Source: Acidobacteriota bacterium
GTDB taxonomy: Bacteria > Acidobacteriota > UBA6911 > RPQK01 > JADFOI01
NCBI GenBank assembly: GCA_030624355.1
Contig: JAUXKG010000015.1
Location: 1 to 14,948, forward strand
DNA length: 14,948 bases
Reading direction: 5' to 3'
Below the pieces are notes generated by a model. That model was not told the DNA's origin. It saw nothing but the letters and a program-made list of their open reading frames with translations, and did not search any database. Position numbers and translations under genes: made by a program. Below, piece after piece: positions 7,092 through 14,116 of the stretch. How positions within the stretch are numbered: position 1 is the first letter of the stretch; the number at the start of each line of letters is the position of its first letter.

Positions 7092-8195
7092 ATGATACTT
7101 GACGACTTGACGATCGGAGTTGAAGAGGAATACCAGATCATCAATTCTGAAACAAGGGAATTGACGTCCTTTGTCTCGGATTTCTTGGAGAGCGGGACAA
7201 TGATATATCACGATCAGGTGAAGCCCGAGTTTCTTCAGTCGCAAGTGGAAATCGGAAGCCATGTCTGCCGGAATATCAAAGAGGTCCGCCAAGAGCTCAT
7301 TCGTCTTCGCAGAAGTGTTAGCGAGTTTGTGGCGAAGGATGAACGAAGGATAGTGGCTGCCGGCACCCATCCATTTTCGCGTTGGCAAGATCAAACCATC
7401 ACTGAGAAGGATCGCTACAAGGGATTGGTGGACAGTATGCAGTTCGTGGCCCGCCGACTTCTGGTCTTTGGAATGCATGTTCACATTGGCATTCCCGATC
7501 GTGAACTGCGAATGGACATCATGAATCAGATGGTGTACTTCATGCCCCATTTCCTGTGTCTATCCACGTCCTCTCCTTTTTGGCTGGGACACAATACGGG
7601 TTTGAAGTCGTATCGCAGTGTGGTGCTCGAAGATCTACCCCGTACAGGTCTTCCCGAATATTTTGATTCTGCGGATGATTATGACCGTTATGTCAGCACC
7701 TTGGTGCGGACCAATTGTATTGATGAGCCGACAAAGATCTGGTGGGACATCCGTCCCCACCCTGAGTTTCCGACTGTGGAGTTTCGAATCTGTGATTCCA
7801 CCACAAAGGTTGATGAAGCTGTGGCCATTGCAGCTTTGATGCAGTCTCTTGTTGTCAAGCTGATTCAGCTTCGAAAAAATAATCAGTCCTGGCGCCGCTA
7901 CCGTCGAGCGCTGATAGCAGAGAACAAATGGCGCGCCGTTCGTAACGGTATTGGTGGACCTATTCTGGATCTTGGAAAAGAGAAGGAGGTCCCCTGCCAT
8001 TTTATTATGGAAGAGATACTGGAGTGGGTGGATGATGTTGTTGACGATCTGGGGACACGTCGGGATGTTGAATACATTCGTACCATGCTAAAGGAAGGCA
8101 CCAGTGCCGATCGACAGCTGCGCAAGTATCAGGAAACCAACAGCCTGCTGGATGTGGTAGACTTGCTGGCAGAGGAGACGGTCTTGGACTGTTAA
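7092..8195 (+). CDS. YbdK-like carboxylate-amine ligase (glutamate-cysteine ligase family 2)
   Basis: This 367-aa protein is in the GCS2 family (COG2170), close to the usual length of about 370. The N-terminus carries the diagnostic GVEEEYQI (9-16). The family blocks FGMHVHIGIPD (in the middle) and IWWDIRPHPEFPTVEFRICD (in the second half) are present. The fold is that of glutamine synthetase/glutamate-cysteine ligase: ATP-dependent activation of a carboxylate, typically the gamma-carboxyl of glutamate, and coupling to an amine. E. coli YbdK has weak gamma-glutamylcysteine synthetase activity, but the physiological amine is usually unknown. I prefer ATG 7092, which has GGAG six nt upstream; GTG 7080 and ATG 7089 are also in frame. 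The permease gene follows 39 nt downstream, and a hairpin lies in that gap. Confidence 0.88.
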   Translation: MILDDLTIGVEEEYQIINSETRELTSFVSDFLESGTMIYHDQVKPEFLQSQVEIGSHVCRNIKEVRQELIRLRRSVSEFVAKDERRIVAAGTHPFSRWQDQTITEKDRYKGLVDSMQFVARRLLVFGMHVHIGIPDRELRMDIMNQMVYFMPHFLCLSTSSPFWLGHNTGLKSYRSVVLEDLPRTGLPEYFDSADDYDRYVSTLVRTNCIDEPTKIWWDIRPHPEFPTVEFRICDSTTKVDEAVAIAALMQSLVVKLIQLRKNNQSWRRYRRALIAENKWRAVRNGIGGPILDLGKEKEVPCHFIMEEILEWVDDVVDDLGTRRDVEYIRTMLKEGTSADRQLRKYQETNSLLDVVDLLAEETVLDC

Positions 8196-8218
8196 CCCGG
8201 ATCGTAATTAATCCGGGT
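8195..8218 (+). terminator. Hairpin after the carboxylate-amine ligase gene
   Basis: CCCGGAT (8196-8202) and ATCCGGG (8211-8217), with a flanking A-T pair, form an 8-bp stem with an 8-nt loop directly after the TAA stop. No T-tract follows and the next gene begins 17 nt later, so partial termination or mRNA processing is as likely as full termination. The same arm sequences recur upstream of trxB (11336-11354). Confidence 0.4.
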
Positions 8219-8234
8219 AGTAGAAGGACTTCGG

Positions 8235-9566
8235 TTGACGAACGAACTGCGACAATCTCTAGGTTTGGGCAGTGCTGTGGCCATCACAGCTGGCGGTGTC
8301 ATCGGATCGGGAATCTTCCTCAAACCTTGGGAAGTGGCTCAATACTTACCTGACCCCGTCTCGGTTTTGCTGTGCTGGATCGGCTTGGGGGTGGTCTGTC
8401 TCTTTGGCGGATTCGCCTATGCTGAGCTGGGAACGATGTTTCCTCAGGCGGGCGGGCAGTATGCCTTCCTGCGGGAGGGGTGGGGAACATTTGTTGCTTT
8501 TCTTTACGGTTGGTGTCTGTTGCTGGTGATTAACAGCGGCAGCATTGCGGCACTGTCGGTGGCCTTTTCTACCTCCTTGAGCACATTGTTTCCCCTGTCG
8601 ACTTGGATGCAGATCGGTGCGTCAACGGGAATGATTCTTCTGTTGGCCGTGACCAATCATTTCGGAGCACGGTGGGGAGCTCTTCTTCAAAATATCTCGA
8701 CCGGGGCTAAGTTGACTGCTCTTGGAGGAATTGTGGTGGCAGGCTTTTTTGTCAGTCATGCCGGGCGCGGGGAAGCGATAGCTTCGTCGCAGAGCAGTCA
8801 GATGCCGGACTGGACAACCGGTTTTGTAGCAGCCTCAGTAGCTATCTTCTGGGCCTATGAAGGGTGGCACCAGCTGTCCTTCAGCGCCGCTGAGCTTAGG
8901 AATCCCAAGCGTGATTTACCGAGGGGGTTGATCTGCGGAGTTGTCATTCTCATCCTGGTCTACTGTGCTGTAAATTTGGTCTATATGTACATGGTGCCGT
9001 TGCAGGAGATGCGCGAGCTGAGCAAGGATATTCTGGTACCCAAACTCACCATTGAAAGGATCTTCGGGCCGGCCAGCGGTAGTTGGCTGGCCATTCTGAT
9101 CTGTCTTTCGGTTGTCGGTGCCGCCAACACCAATCTGCTCGCCACTCCCCGAGCCTTTTTTGCCATGGCCAGAGACGGTTTGGCGTTCAAGGCCTTGGAC
9201 GCTGTCCACCCGGTCTACAAGACTCCAACCGCGGCCATTTGGATGCAGGCGATCTGGGCGATTGTGCTGGTTGTAGTGCTAAAGACTTTTAGAGACATCA
9301 CCGAATATGTGGTCTTTGCAGCACTTATTTTTTATGGACTCACGGTGGCAGCCGTCTATGTCCTGCGATGGAAAATACCCCAGTATCCACGACCTTTTCG
9401 CTGTATCGGCTACCCATGGACTCCGGCTGTATTCATTGGAGTGGTTGCCTTTGTGGACGCATACACACTGACCAATCCTGACAAGCGGTTCAATGCTCTA
9501 ATGGGCCTGAGCATCCTGGCTGCCGGAGTTCCTGTCTATCTGTGGATGCGCCTGAAAAGAAGGTAG
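8235..9566 (+). CDS. APC-superfamily amino acid permease (LAT-like)
   Basis: This is a 443-aa integral membrane protein with about 12 hydrophobic segments. The TM1 signature GGVIGSGIF (20-28) supplies the unwound substrate-binding loop of the APC fold. The TM6 region reads FWAYEGWHQLSFSAAELRNP with KRDLPRGL following, close to the LAT-type motif FAYxGWxxLxxxxEELKNPxRNLP. That indicates sodium-independent uptake or exchange of neutral amino acids, though substrates cannot be predicted reliably. The TTG start is supported by AGAAGGA (8222-8228) with a 6-nt gap, and no in-frame ATG lies near the N-terminus. The position between an amide ligase and RidA suggests the transported compound is linked to their chemistry; this is inference. 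Confidence 0.9.
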   Translation: MTNELRQSLGLGSAVAITAGGVIGSGIFLKPWEVAQYLPDPVSVLLCWIGLGVVCLFGGFAYAELGTMFPQAGGQYAFLREGWGTFVAFLYGWCLLLVINSGSIAALSVAFSTSLSTLFPLSTWMQIGASTGMILLLAVTNHFGARWGALLQNISTGAKLTALGGIVVAGFFVSHAGRGEAIASSQSSQMPDWTTGFVAASVAIFWAYEGWHQLSFSAAELRNPKRDLPRGLICGVVILILVYCAVNLVYMYMVPLQEMRELSKDILVPKLTIERIFGPASGSWLAILICLSVVGAANTNLLATPRAFFAMARDGLAFKALDAVHPVYKTPTAAIWMQAIWAIVLVVVLKTFRDITEYVVFAALIFYGLTVAAVYVLRWKIPQYPRPFRCIGYPWTPAVFIGVVAFVDAYTLTNPDKRFNALMGLSILAAGVPVYLWMRLKRR

Positions 9567-9619
9567 TCTCGATTGTTTATCCGGTGTCCGACAGAGAGAC
9601 CAACAAGAAGGAGGAGAGG

Positions 9620-10078
9620 ATGAAACAACTCACGACCAGTTTCCTTATCATCGGTACGGTGATGCTTACCACAGGATTCCTGACCCAGGAGCCCAGGGAT
9701 GGGCGGCACATCAATTTGCCTGGCTGGGAGAAGGATCTTAATCGCAACTCCAGCGATGCGGTTCTGGTTGGCAACACCCTTTACCTGACGGGAACTACCG
9801 GCATGGATCCAGATACGGGCACCCTGCCCGCCGAGGTTCGTCGAGAGGCAAAGATCATCATGGACGGGATGCAGCGGCGACTCGAGGTGGTTGGAATGAC
9901 CATGGATGATCTTGTCTCGGTACAGGTATTTTGCTCGGATCTCTCTCTTTACGGTGAGTTTAACGCTGTGTACCGAAGCTATTTCACTGGACACTTGCCC
10001 GCCAGAGCCTTCATCGGTTCAGGTCCGCTTCTGGGTGGCGCTCATTTTGAAGTCATGGGAACCGCGGTGAAACGTTAG
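9620..10078 (+). CDS. RidA/YjgF/UK114-family protein with N-terminal hydrophobic leader
   Basis: This 152-aa protein starts at ATG 9620 after a strong AAGGAGG (9608-9614) five nt upstream. The RidA domain (about 30-150) retains the arginine that binds the substrate carboxylate (R129 in LPARAF) and the partner glutamate near the C-terminus (E144 in FEVMGTAV). RidA proteins hydrolyse reactive enamine/imine intermediates released by PLP enzymes, giving the keto acid and ammonia. Unlike cytosolic RidA of about 130 aa, it begins MKQ followed by a hydrophobic stretch (about 7-22). That looks like a signal peptide or membrane anchor, with no lipobox cysteine and no clear AxA cleavage site. It follows the permease gene by 53 nt, probably in the same transcript, and ends 6 bp from the convergent mscS-like gene. 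Confidence 0.87.
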   Translation: MKQLTTSFLIIGTVMLTTGFLTQEPRDGRHINLPGWEKDLNRNSSDAVLVGNTLYLTGTTGMDPDTGTLPAEVRREAKIIMDGMQRRLEVVGMTMDDLVSVQVFCSDLSLYGEFNAVYRSYFTGHLPARAFIGSGPLLGGAHFEVMGTAVKR

Positions 10079-10084
10079 AAACAG

Positions 10085-11164
10085 TTAGGACCCGGCTTCC
10101 CGGGGCAGCTGCTTTACGTAGACGTCCCGTTTGGGGTAGGGAATTTCAATTTGGGCACTGCCCAGAGCCTTGTATATGGATGTGTTCAGGTGATCCTGGA
10201 CCCGACCACGCTCTTCGGGTCGGTGAATCCAACTCAATAGGTCAAACATCAGAGCGGAATCTCCAAATCCGCGGAAGCGGATACGAGCCTCCGGGTCCTG
10301 GCAAATATGTCCTTCTTTACATGCAGTCTCGATCACCTGTTGAAGGACTTTCTTTAACTGGTCGATGTCTGTGCCATAGGCTACACCTACCGAGGTCCGT
10401 ATTCGATGTTTAAGGTGGGGTCCGCCGCTTTCATTCAGGATTTTGGAATTGGCTATGGTGGCATTGGGGATGGTTATCTCAACATCGTCTCGTGTAAGGA
10501 CCCGGGTGCTGCGAAGACCTATTCGGGTGACCCGGCCTCGGAAGCCACCGTCCAGGACGATGTAGTCTCCTACTTTGTAAGGGCTGTCGGCCAGAATAAA
10601 GACTCCGGCAAATAGATTGGCCAACGTATCCTTGGCAGCGAAGCCAATCGCGATCCCTAGAATGCCTGCCGAGGCCAGCCAGGCGGTCACGTCCACTTTC
10701 CAGGAAATCAACACAAAATAGGCGGCGCCACCGATCAGGATCAGTTTGGCAGCGATGTCAAATAGAGGTTTGGTAGCCGGCTGTACAAACTGGAAGCGTT
10801 CTGTATGCTGTGTCATCCAATCCAGAAACAGCAGGGTGGCTCGGATGCCCAGAGAGAGCCACAACAGAACGACCAGAGTCTTCACCAGTGCAGAGCTGAC
10901 AAAGTGCAAAGGGGCTGGGAGGTTGAGCATCTGTACTGCTATGACGACTCCCGTCAGCAGGACTGAGTAGAAGACAGGCTTGTGCATCATGTCCAGCAGT
11001 CGGTCGTCGAGGTGGGTCTTGGTGCGGCTGGTCAGACGCCGGAGGATGCGAGTCATGAACCAGTCCGCCAACTTGGCCAACAGAACGGAGGCCACCAGCA
11101 CCACTATTACCTGAATGAGAAGATGTGCCCGGAGAAGAGACCAGATTTCCTTCAGCAGTTCCAT
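10085..11164 (-). CDS. MscS-family small-conductance mechanosensitive channel
   Basis: Numbered from ATG 11164 this is a 359-aa MscS-type channel. Four hydrophobic segments precede the pore-lining helix (WLASAGILGIAIGFAAKDTLANLFAG, written here as its Gly/Ala-rich start and end: residues about 160-185). The beta domain follows, with KVGDYIVLDGGFRGRV and IPNATIANSKILN, then the alpha/beta C-terminal domain. It is longer than E. coli MscS (286 aa) because of extra N-terminal membrane helices. It should act in the inner membrane to release solutes on hypo-osmotic shock. The frame is open to TTG 11176; neither start has a clear ribosome-binding site, and I chose the ATG. It is convergent with ridA and divergent from trxB. 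Confidence 0.9.
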   Translation of the reverse strand: MELLKEIWSLLRAHLLIQVIVVLVASVLLAKLADWFMTRILRRLTSRTKTHLDDRLLDMMHKPVFYSVLLTGVVIAVQMLNLPAPLHFVSSALVKTLVVLLWLSLGIRATLLFLDWMTQHTERFQFVQPATKPLFDIAAKLILIGGAAYFVLISWKVDVTAWLASAGILGIAIGFAAKDTLANLFAGVFILADSPYKVGDYIVLDGGFRGRVTRIGLRSTRVLTRDDVEITIPNATIANSKILNESGGPHLKHRIRTSVGVAYGTDIDQLKKVLQQVIETACKEGHICQDPEARIRFRGFGDSALMFDLLSWIHRPEERGRVQDHLNTSIYKALGSAQIEIPYPKRDVYVKQLPREAGS

Positions 11165-11233
11165 AGCGTTGACCAATCTACTATCGCTGTCCGTCGCTGT
11201 CTACACTTCGGATTTCTCAGTCAGATTGAAGCT

Positions 11234-11344
11234 GGTCCGGATAATGCATAGATTGTCTACTGCAGTGCAGCTCGCCTTCATCTGAGCGCAGTGAAGAGAC
11301 CTTTCACTGAGCGAAGTGAAGAAAACCTATGCATCATCCGGGCC
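11234..11344. repeat. Inverted-repeat element with internal direct repeats
   Basis: The arms GGTCCGGATAATGCATAG (11234-11251) and CTATGCATCATCCGGGCC (11327-11344) are complementary at 16 of 18 positions and enclose 75 nt. Inside, the 16-mer CTGAGCGCAGTGAAGA (11282-11297) recurs as CTGAGCGAAGTGAAGA (11307-11322), with one mismatch and a 25-nt period. Each copy can fold; the second has TTCACT and AGTGAA arms around a 6-nt loop. This element fills most of the gap between the divergent mscS and trxB genes. It could be a MITE-like or REP-like element. No target-site duplication is visible. Confidence 0.6.
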
Positions 11345-11354
11345 TAACCCGGAT
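11336..11354 (+). repeat. Hairpin upstream of trxB (ATCCGGG/CCCGGAT arms)
   Basis: ATCCGGG (11336-11342) and CCCGGAT (11348-11354) form a perfect 7-bp stem with a 5-nt loop, 46 nt before the trxB start. It overlaps the right arm of the larger inverted repeat, so the two folds are mutually exclusive. The 11-mer TAACCCGGATC (11345-11355) also occurs at 8193-8203 in the hairpin after the carboxylate-amine ligase gene. Confidence 0.45.
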
Positions 11355-11400
11355 CTGGTATCCTATCCTTCTTCGCAACGAGTGAATAGAAAGGAATCGT

Positions 11401-12324
11401 ATGGCACACAAGGTAGTCATTTTGGGTTCTGGTTGTGCAGGATCGACTGCGGCGATCTATGCCGCTCGGGCTGACCTGGAGCCGTTGGTTCTTGAAGGCC
11501 ACGAGCCGGGAGGACAGCTTTCACTCACCACCGATGTGGAGAACTATCCAGGCTTTCCTGACGGAGTACAGGGTCCTGAACTGGTGGCCTTGATGAAGAA
11601 GCAGGCTGCTCGTTTCGGAGCTGTCTTCAAGATGGAACTGGCCCAGAGGGTAGATCTTGGAAAGCGGCCTTTTGTTATTGAAACGGATGAGCAAGAGTAC
11701 CAGGCTCAAAGCCTAATTGTGGCGTCGGGGGCGTCGGCCAAGTTATTAGGATTAGAATCAGAAAAAGCTCTAATCGGCCATGGAGTGTCCACTTGTGCTA
11801 CTTGCGACGGCTATTTCTTTCGTGACCAGTCCGTCGTGGTGGTGGGTGGGGGCGACACGGCTGTGGAAGAGTCCATGTTCCTGACCAAGTTCGCATCCAA
11901 GGTCACGATGATCCACCGTCGCGATCAACTCAGGGCTTCGAAGATAATGGCAGATCGTGCTTTGAAGAATCCTAAAATCGAATTGCTTTGGGATTCGGTT
12001 GTGACCGAGATAATGGATCCCTCTCAAAAGAGGGTCGAGGCAGTGAAGCTGAAGAACGTGAAGACTGGGGAGGAATCATTGTTGCCAACCGACGGGGTGT
12101 TCATAGGAATTGGCCATGATCCCAACACGAAGATCTTTGAGGGGCAATTGGAAATGAAGGAAAGCTACATTGCGGTTCGCGACTGTTCCAAGACCAGTGT
12201 TGAAGGAGTTTTTGCAGCAGGTGATGTGCATGACTATGTCTACCGGCAGGCGATCACAGCGGCTGGAGCCGGGTGTCGGGCTGCAATAGATGCCGAGAAG
12301 TTTCTGGAAGAAGCAGGCACCTGA
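11401..12324 (+). CDS. trxB: Thioredoxin-disulfide reductase
   Basis: This is a full-length (307 aa) low-molecular-weight thioredoxin reductase. It has an N-terminal FAD dinucleotide-binding motif (GSGCAGSTAA, 9-18), the redox-active CATC pair C132/C135 followed by DG, and the NADPH-binding motif GGGDTAVEE (149-157). IHRRD lies at 171-175, and the C-terminal FAD motif GVFAAGDVHD at 269-278. It transfers electrons from NADPH through FAD to thioredoxin in the cytosol. Cysteine replaces the more usual proline in GSGPAG, a minor variation. ATG 11401 has AAAGGA at 11390-11395. No thioredoxin gene is adjacent; the following SDR gene is close or overlapping and probably co-transcribed. Confidence 0.95.
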   Translation: MAHKVVILGSGCAGSTAAIYAARADLEPLVLEGHEPGGQLSLTTDVENYPGFPDGVQGPELVALMKKQAARFGAVFKMELAQRVDLGKRPFVIETDEQEYQAQSLIVASGASAKLLGLESEKALIGHGVSTCATCDGYFFRDQSVVVVGGGDTAVEESMFLTKFASKVTMIHRRDQLRASKIMADRALKNPKIELLWDSVVTEIMDPSQKRVEAVKLKNVKTGEESLLPTDGVFIGIGHDPNTKIFEGQLEMKESYIAVRDCSKTSVEGVFAAGDVHDYVYRQAITAAGAGCRAAIDAEKFLEEAGT

Positions 12325-13177
12325 TGGCCCAAGCCAAACCGGCCCCTGCAATTGGGACCATGATTCGGTGACAGAATCTCGGGAACAGCAATCGTTCGAC
12401 TTCGACTTCGACTTCGACGAGCGTCGTCTGGCCGGCCGCGCGATATTGGTAGCTGGGGGAACGGGGGGACTGGGCAGTGCCACCGTGTCCTTGTTGGCGC
12501 AGGAGGGGGCTTCTCTGGTGGTGGGCTATCGAAGCCATCAGGAACGTGCCGAGGCGCTGCAGAGATTTCTAACAGATCGCTATGGAAAGAATTCGGTCAA
12601 TCTGGTGCAAGGGGACATCACAGCACCCCAGGTGAGATCCGACTACGTCGCCACGGCGGACGCTCTGAGCAACGGGCTCTACGCATTGGTGTGCTTTACT
12701 GGAGATCCGGCCCGGGTCAAGTTTGCTGAGGCGTGCGATTCGGATTTGGAAGCCTCGCTACGAGAAAACTACACGGCGCCCATCCTGTTGGCACGTGAAT
12801 CTGCCGCGGCGATGTCCCGGCAGGAGATTTCAGGAGCGATTGTTCTGGTCTCCTCAATGCAAGCGGTGTCAGTCTTCAAGTCCAGTCTGAACTATGCCGG
12901 GCCGAAAGCGGCACTCGCTCACGCCGCTCGGATATTGGCCAAAGACTGGGGCGGCCCAGGTGGAATCCGGGTCAATGTGGTTGCCCCTGGTGTGAACCGG
13001 GCAGGTATGGCACTGGCCTCGATTGAATCCGGCAAGTATAATCACTTTGTAGAGAAAAAAATCATCCCACGCTTCGGCCGACCAGAAGATGTGGCCCGAG
13101 TGGTGCGATTGCTTTTGGAGCCTGACAATTATGTGACAGGACAAGTGATCACCGTGGATGGAGGATTGACGCTCTAA
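12290..13177 (+). CDS. Short-chain dehydrogenase/reductase (SDR) with an (FD)4 N-terminal extension
   Basis: This is a classical-type SDR of the FabG kind, 295 aa from ATG 12290. The Rossmann glycine motif is GGTGGLGS (56-63). The active-site serine is in VLVSSMQ (S188/S189), the catalytic YxxxK is Y202/K206 in NYAGPKAAL, and the C-terminus has VAPG (231-234) and the family-typical VTGQVITVDGG. The NNAG position reads CFTG. The start is uncertain: ATG 12290 overlaps trxB by 35 nt without a ribosome-binding site, and the next in-frame candidate is GTG 12368 (269 aa). Either choice leaves a polar N-terminal tail containing four Phe-Asp pairs. It probably reduces or oxidises a carbonyl/alcohol with NAD(P)(H); the substrate is unknown. 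Confidence 0.85.
   Translation: MPRSFWKKQAPDGPSQTGPCNWDHDSVTESREQQSFDFDFDFDERRLAGRAILVAGGTGGLGSATVSLLAQEGASLVVGYRSHQERAEALQRFLTDRYGKNSVNLVQGDITAPQVRSDYVATADALSNGLYALVCFTGDPARVKFAEACDSDLEASLRENYTAPILLARESAAAMSRQEISGAIVLVSSMQAVSVFKSSLNYAGPKAALAHAARILAKDWGGPGGIRVNVVAPGVNRAGMALASIESGKYNHFVEKKIIPRFGRPEDVARVVRLLLEPDNYVTGQVITVDGGLTL
12395..12418 (+). repeat. Tandem hexanucleotide repeat (TTCGAC)x4
   Basis: Four perfect head-to-tail copies of TTCGAC lie within the SDR frame and encode Phe-Asp four times just before the Rossmann domain. The unit is a multiple of three, so copy-number change would alter the length of the tail without shifting the frame. Confidence 0.85.
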
Positions 13178-13295
13178 CAGGGGGTTTCCGCCTGGACCGT
13201 TCAGGCCTGGATGTGTTGTAAGCTTGAATCAAATTGAGGTGTGCTGGCATATCGGGCTCGGGCAGGAGGCCATGCTACGCTGAAGGTAAGAAGTA

Positions 13296-14060
13296 ATGGA
13301 TGAAAATGAGAGGCGGCTGGCGGTTTTTTTGGATTTTGAAAACCTGGCCTTAGGATTTGATAGGCCCAGAGGTGGCGCGAAGTTCGATATTGACAAGGTC
13401 TTGAAGCGATTGGTCGAGAAAGGGAAAATCCTGGTCAAGAAGGCCTATGCCGATTGGACCCGTTTTTCAGATGACAAGAAGAAGCTTCATGAGGCGGCCT
13501 TCGAGCTGATCGACATTCCCAAGCGAGCCCGCACCGGAAAAAATTCGGCTGACATACGTCTGTGTGTTGATGCCATGGACTTGTGTTACGGCAAAGAGCA
13601 CATCGATACCTTTGTTGTTGTTTCGGGTGACAGCGACTTCTCTCCTCTGGTGTCCAAACTTAAAGAAAATGGCAAGTCTGTGATCGGTCTGGCAACCGAA
13701 GGTGCAGCCTCTTCCATGTTGGTGGAAAATTGCGACGAATTCATTTTCTATGAGGAGTTGGAGCAGGTGGCTAGTCGCCCGCCCCGTCTCACCCAGCAAA
13801 TCCCCAAGGAAAAGCGCCCCGTATTTCAGTTACTGATTGAATCGATTATTGCCTTGATGCGCGACAAAGACATTCTCTACTCTTCGATGGTGAAAGAGAC
13901 CATGAAGAGGAAGAGACCCGCCTTCAACGAAGGCCGCTACGGGTATCGTGCCTTTGGTGAGCTTCTGGAGGATGCACAAAAGTACGGGGTCGTGATTCTT
14001 GCTGAGGATGCGCGTAGCGGCGCTTACGTCGTCAAAGGGTTCGCAAGCGCCGCTAAGTGA
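13296..14060 (+). CDS. NYN (PIN-like nuclease) domain protein with C-terminal OST-HTH/LOTUS domain
   Basis: This 254-aa protein has an N-terminal NYN domain of the LabA/MARF1 class. The conserved acidic positions are D13 and E15 (FLDFEN), D86 and D92 (SADIRLCVDAMD), and D112/D114 in VVSGDSDFSPLV. They match the metal-binding site of PIN-like ribonucleases. Residues about 175-247 form an OST-HTH/LOTUS winged-helix domain, which in other proteins binds RNA or mediates protein contacts. The pair suggests an RNA-processing or RNA-decay factor acting in the cytosol; no target can be inferred. ATG 13296 follows an AAGG-type ribosome-binding site. The 118-bp gap upstream suggests its own promoter, although no good consensus is visible. 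It is convergent with aroF. Confidence 0.88.
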   Translation: MDENERRLAVFLDFENLALGFDRPRGGAKFDIDKVLKRLVEKGKILVKKAYADWTRFSDDKKKLHEAAFELIDIPKRARTGKNSADIRLCVDAMDLCYGKEHIDTFVVVSGDSDFSPLVSKLKENGKSVIGLATEGAASSMLVENCDEFIFYEELEQVASRPPRLTQQIPKEKRPVFQLLIESIIALMRDKDILYSSMVKETMKRKRPAFNEGRYGYRAFGELLEDAQKYGVVILAEDARSGAYVVKGFASAAK

Positions 14061-14116
14061 ATCTTTTCGAACAACCCGCTCCTCAATCGGTCTATAACCG
14101 GCAGGATGATTCGGCC

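Noticed and set aside
7029..7550. 173-aa minus-strand frame over the carboxylate-amine ligase
   Set aside because: The plus strand has clear GCS2 motifs throughout; the antisense frame has no family features.
11282..11322. CRISPR-like array from the two 16-mers
   Set aside because: There are only two copies with a 9-nt spacer, each internally palindromic and lying inside a larger inverted repeat; there are no cas genes.
12076..12483. Minus-strand frame of 135 aa spanning the trxB/SDR junction
   Set aside because: It lies antisense to the end of trxB and the start of the SDR, is low-complexity where it crosses the TTCGAC repeat, and has no domain.
13224..13252. Promoter TTGAAT with a GCATAT -10 upstream of the NYN gene
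   Set aside because: The -10 match is poor and no alternative spacing improves it.
14088..14100. Hairpin CGGT-ctata-ACCG between the convergent NYN and aroF genes as a terminator
   Set aside because: The stem is only 4 bp with no T-tract; too weak to call.
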